Of a DNA stretch of 8,823 nt, positions 6,381 through 8,823 are shown piece by piece; within the stretch, counting starts at the first letter, position 1; each line of letters opens with the position of its first letter. Position numbers and translations under genes: made by a program. The DNA comes from Flavobacteriia bacterium (GTDB lineage Bacteria > Bacteroidota > Bacteroidia > Flavobacteriales_D > Crocinitomicaceae). The stretch lies in contig RFSL01000030.1 of assembly GCA_009923965.1 (NCBI GenBank), positions 1-8,823 on the forward strand. The letters run 5' to 3'. Under the pieces are notes generated by a model. The model was not told the origin of the DNA and searched no databases. It saw only the letters and a program-made list of their open reading frames with translations.

Positions 6381-8414
6381 TTAGTTTTTAGTATCTGCCT
6401 TTTTATATTCTTCTAAACCTTTTTCTAGCCAGGCTTTAAAATCAGAAGCATTGCCATGGTGTTCGTAGTCTGCCGGCCCAATGTCTAAATCTTCATTCTG
6501 TGGTCCCAATAAACGGTAATAAGGCTGTGTATTACTTTTGTATCGAGTAGTTTGCAAATAACTCCATTTGTGGCCTATTTGAGTGATTTTCATTTTTTTA
6601 CCCGGCGCATATTCCAATTCTTTGTGTTCGGAAACAGGAAGTGCAGTTTTTTCATCAACATATAACGAAACAATAATCATTTTATCTCTTAATATTTCAA
6701 TTACTCCGGGCTCACCCCAGACCTTTTCTTCCATTTTTCGGCAGTTGACACATGCATGACCTGTAAAGTCAACAAAAAGAGGCTTCTTTACTTCTTTTGC
6801 ATATGCTTCTGCTTTTTCTAAGTCATGAAAAACCATGATATTTTGAGGTCCGAGATGCATATCTTTATTTGCAGAATGTTCGGTTGTATTTTGCGAGTTT
6901 CCAAATCCTTGAGGAGCTTCGCTATAAGACAATGGAGGTGGGAATCCGCTAATTAATTTTAATTGAGCTCCCCACATTCCAGGTATTAAGTAAATTACAA
7001 AAATCAGTGAAAGTGTCCCAATTAATGTACGACCAACAGATAAATTTTGAATTGGACTATCGTGTGGTAAGCGTAAGAAACCAAAAAGATAAATGGTTAA
7101 TACGGAAAATATCCCTATCCAGATAGCTAAGAATAACTCACGTTCTAAGAAATGCCCTTGCACCACTAAATCTGCATTAGAAAGAAATTTGAAAGCCAAA
7201 GCCAGTTCTAAAAACCCAAGAAAAACTTTAACAGTATTTAACCAACCACCAGATTTTGGAAGTGAATTCATCCATCCAGGAAAAGCAGCAAATAAAGCAA
7301 ATGGAAGCGCTAAAGCCAATGAGAAGCCAAACATTCCGACAAATGGGGCAATTCCGCCTATTGTTGCAGATTCAACTAATAAGGTTCCAACTATTGGTCC
7401 AGTGCAAGAAAAAGAAACCAATGCGAGTGCAAGCGCCATAAAAAAGATTCCAATAAAGCCTCCTTTATCTGAAGCTTTATCAGCTTTATTTAGCCAAGAG
7501 TTGGGCAGCATGATTTCAAAAGCTCCTAAAAATGAAATAGCAAATACGACCAGAAGAACAAAGAAAAGCAAGTTAAACCAGACATTTGTGGATAGTGCAT
7601 TTAATGCTGAAGGGCCAAAGATTGTAGTTACAATTGTACCTAAAAGAACATAAATCGCAATAATTGAAATGCCGTATAATATGGCGTTTTTAATTCCATC
7701 AGCCTTTGATTTACTTTTTTTTGTGAAAAAACTAACGGTCATTGGAATCATTGGAAAAACACAAGGTGTAAGCAATGCAGCAAAGCCACTCAAGAATGAA
7801 ATAATGAAAATTAGAAACATTGATTTAGCAGGTTTGCTTGGAGCCTTTTTAATATTCTTATCTGCAGGATCATTATTTACGACTTTATTATTAGTAATTT
7901 GACTTGCTGTATCCTTTTCAATTTTTACAACACTATCACTTTTAATTGCTTCGCATCCTTCAGCATTTAATGAAAAAGTATATTCGTGGGGCATTAAACA
8001 TTTTCCTGCTTCATCACATACTTGAAATGAAAAGACACCAGAGACTTTTAAATCATTGATGGAATTAATTAAAACTCTTCGTTTCATAGTTAGTGAACCC
8101 TTGTGGTAACTCTGCACATCACCCAAATCTTCGTCGATGTATTGTATCGGCTTAGGTTCTATTGTTTCTTTAACAGTAAGTTTAGTTGTCTTAGTGATGT
8201 TTATCTCACTTGGAATAGCATATGAATCTTTGGGAAGTTTGTATGAATTGATATGCCAACCTGGAATTATTGTGATTTTGGCTACAACAAAAGCTTCACA
8301 TTCTTTTTGTTCAAGTGAAAAATTAACTTTCACAACATCTTCATGATTGATGATTTGAGAAAACAAAAAATTTAGTTGCAGTAAAAAAATAATCAAACCA
8401 AGGTATTTTTTCAT
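6381..8414 (-). CDS. dsbD: Thiol:disulfide interchange protein DsbD
   Basis: Inner-membrane protein that passes electrons from cytoplasmic thioredoxin to periplasmic thiols, keeping disulfide isomerases and cytochrome c maturation proteins reduced. It has 677 residues in the usual three parts. A signal peptide (about 1-19, MKKYLGLIIFLLQLNFLFS) precedes the periplasmic N-terminal domain (about 20-155) with GWHINSYK and the redox pair Cys133/Cys139 in VCDEAGKCLMP. A Lys/Asp/Asn-rich linker leads to a membrane domain with about eight helices (near 199-482). Its redox cysteines are Cys218 (LLTPCVFPMIP) and Cys337 (SFSCTGPIVG), each beside a proline as in E. coli DsbD. After a periplasmic linker comes a C-terminal thioredoxin-like domain (about 525-677) with CVNC (555-558). 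All six cysteines of the electron relay are therefore present. It begins only six bases after the upstream DsbD-N-like gene, so the two are almost certainly co-transcribed. Confidence 0.96.
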   Translation of the reverse strand: MKKYLGLIIFLLQLNFLFSQIINHEDVVKVNFSLEQKECEAFVVAKITIIPGWHINSYKLPKDSYAIPSEINITKTTKLTVKETIEPKPIQYIDEDLGDVQSYHKGSLTMKRRVLINSINDLKVSGVFSFQVCDEAGKCLMPHEYTFSLNAEGCEAIKSDSVVKIEKDTASQITNNKVVNNDPADKNIKKAPSKPAKSMFLIFIISFLSGFAALLTPCVFPMIPMTVSFFTKKSKSKADGIKNAILYGISIIAIYVLLGTIVTTIFGPSALNALSTNVWFNLLFFVLLVVFAISFLGAFEIMLPNSWLNKADKASDKGGFIGIFFMALALALVSFSCTGPIVGTLLVESATIGGIAPFVGMFGFSLALALPFALFAAFPGWMNSLPKSGGWLNTVKVFLGFLELALAFKFLSNADLVVQGHFLERELFLAIWIGIFSVLTIYLFGFLRLPHDSPIQNLSVGRTLIGTLSLIFVIYLIPGMWGAQLKLISGFPPPLSYSEAPQGFGNSQNTTEHSANKDMHLGPQNIMVFHDLEKAEAYAKEVKKPLFVDFTGHACVNCRKMEEKVWGEPGVIEILRDKMIIVSLYVDEKTALPVSEHKELEYAPGKKMKITQIGHKWSYLQTTRYKSNTQPYYRLLGPQNEDLDIGPADYEHHGNASDFKAWLEKGLEEYKKADTKN

Positions 8415-8420
8415 GTAATT

Positions 8421-8823
8421 TTACTTTATAATTAGTGCAAATGGAACTTCAATAGGAGGAAGGCATTGTGTGTCATTGCAGACCATGTATTGAACGGTCC
8501 CTATTATTTGATTTGTATTTTTAAGTTTTATTTTTTGAGTTGCTAAAAAGGAATGTTCGAAAAGATACACTTTTGAATCAAAATTCACATCAAAAATTTC
8601 GTGAGGAACTAGTTTTTCCTCGCATTTACCAATTAGTTTTAAGCCCTTTTTTTTATTTATATAAACAGTTACAGGAATTGGCCCTGAATTCCCTGGTGTT
8701 TTTTGAGAATAAAGGTGCCATCCTTCGTCAATAGTTCCAGTAATAACTACGTTTGAGTTCATATTATCGAAGGTAAAGCTCCAAGTTACATGGTTTTGAG
8801 CAATCAAAAGTGAAGTACATTGT
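8421..8823 (-). CDS. Exported DsbD N-terminal-domain-like protein, 5' end missing
   Basis: Stand-alone relative of the periplasmic N-terminal domain of DsbD. The frame is open to the right edge, so the start lies outside; 133 codons are visible. A TTG at 8807 is not a credible start, because the codons before it are open and read like the end of a signal peptide (SLLIAQ before NHVTW). Family marks are DEGWHLYSQ (32-40 of the visible part) and VCNDTQCLPPIEVPF near the C-terminus. The Cys pair there (visible residues 115 and 120) has four residues between, against five in the neighbouring DsbD. A third cysteine is at 67. The protein ends after this domain: no membrane helices or thioredoxin part follow. 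It most likely exchanges thiols or disulfides in the periplasm, perhaps with DsbD, but the partner is inferred only from the six-base gap to dsbD and the shared fold. Confidence 0.85.
   Translation of the reverse strand, partial: QCTSLLIAQNHVTWSFTFDNMNSNVVITGTIDEGWHLYSQKTPGNSGPIPVTVYINKKKGLKLIGKCEEKLVPHEIFDVNFDSKVYLFEHSFLATQKIKLKNTNQIIGTVQYMVCNDTQCLPPIEVPFALIIK

Noticed and set aside
7093..7653. Open plus-strand frame of 186 codons opposite dsbD
   Set aside because: It lies wholly antisense to the conserved DsbD membrane domain. Its composition is what the reverse complement of hydrophobic codons gives, and no recognisable motif or start context is present.
8805..8807. TTG as the start of the DsbD-N-like gene
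   Set aside because: The codons between it and the window edge are open and hydrophobic, which indicates a signal peptide whose start lies outside the window.

Overview
The window looks like ordinary chromosome of an AT-rich Bacteroidota bacterium, probably in or near the Flavobacteriia. The signs are low-GC coding sequence, A-rich start regions without Shine-Dalgarno sequences, -7 promoter boxes of the Bacteroidota form TAnnTTTG, and protein features common in that phylum: a three-part DsbD with a CVNC thioredoxin motif, a TopB with DAGQEGE in its Toprim site, and a long ArgRS. The exact genus cannot be read from the sequence.

Layout, left to right. (1) Minus strand, 1-1544: trhO (tRNA U34 hydroxylase), then lgt (prolipoprotein diacylglyceryl transferase), which runs off the left edge. 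They are separated only by a second stop codon. (2) 1545-1677: a divergent regulatory region with one -7 box on each strand. (3) Plus strand, 1678-4517: an arginase-family ureohydrolase, then argS. They overlap by one base (TAATG), so an arginine-degrading enzyme appears translationally coupled to the enzyme that charges tRNA-Arg. (4) Minus strand, 8823-4536: a tight pair made of an exported stand-alone DsbD-N-like protein, cut by the right edge, and full-length dsbD. These are followed 48 bases later by topB (DNA topoisomerase III), which converges on argS with only 18 bases between the stop codons.

The genes fall into small functional sets. dsbD and its upstream partner move reducing power across the inner membrane to periplasmic thiols. 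arginase and argS share arginine as substrate. trhO modifies tRNA, lgt lipidates exported proteins, and topB resolves DNA intermediates. I see no RNA genes, insertion sequences, CRISPR arrays, phage genes, long repeats or convincing intrinsic terminators. No stretch over about 300 bases lacks a gene. I found no clearly new system. The most interesting points are the coupled arginase-argS unit, the apparent DsbD-N duplication, and a histidine at a usual arginase substrate-contact position.
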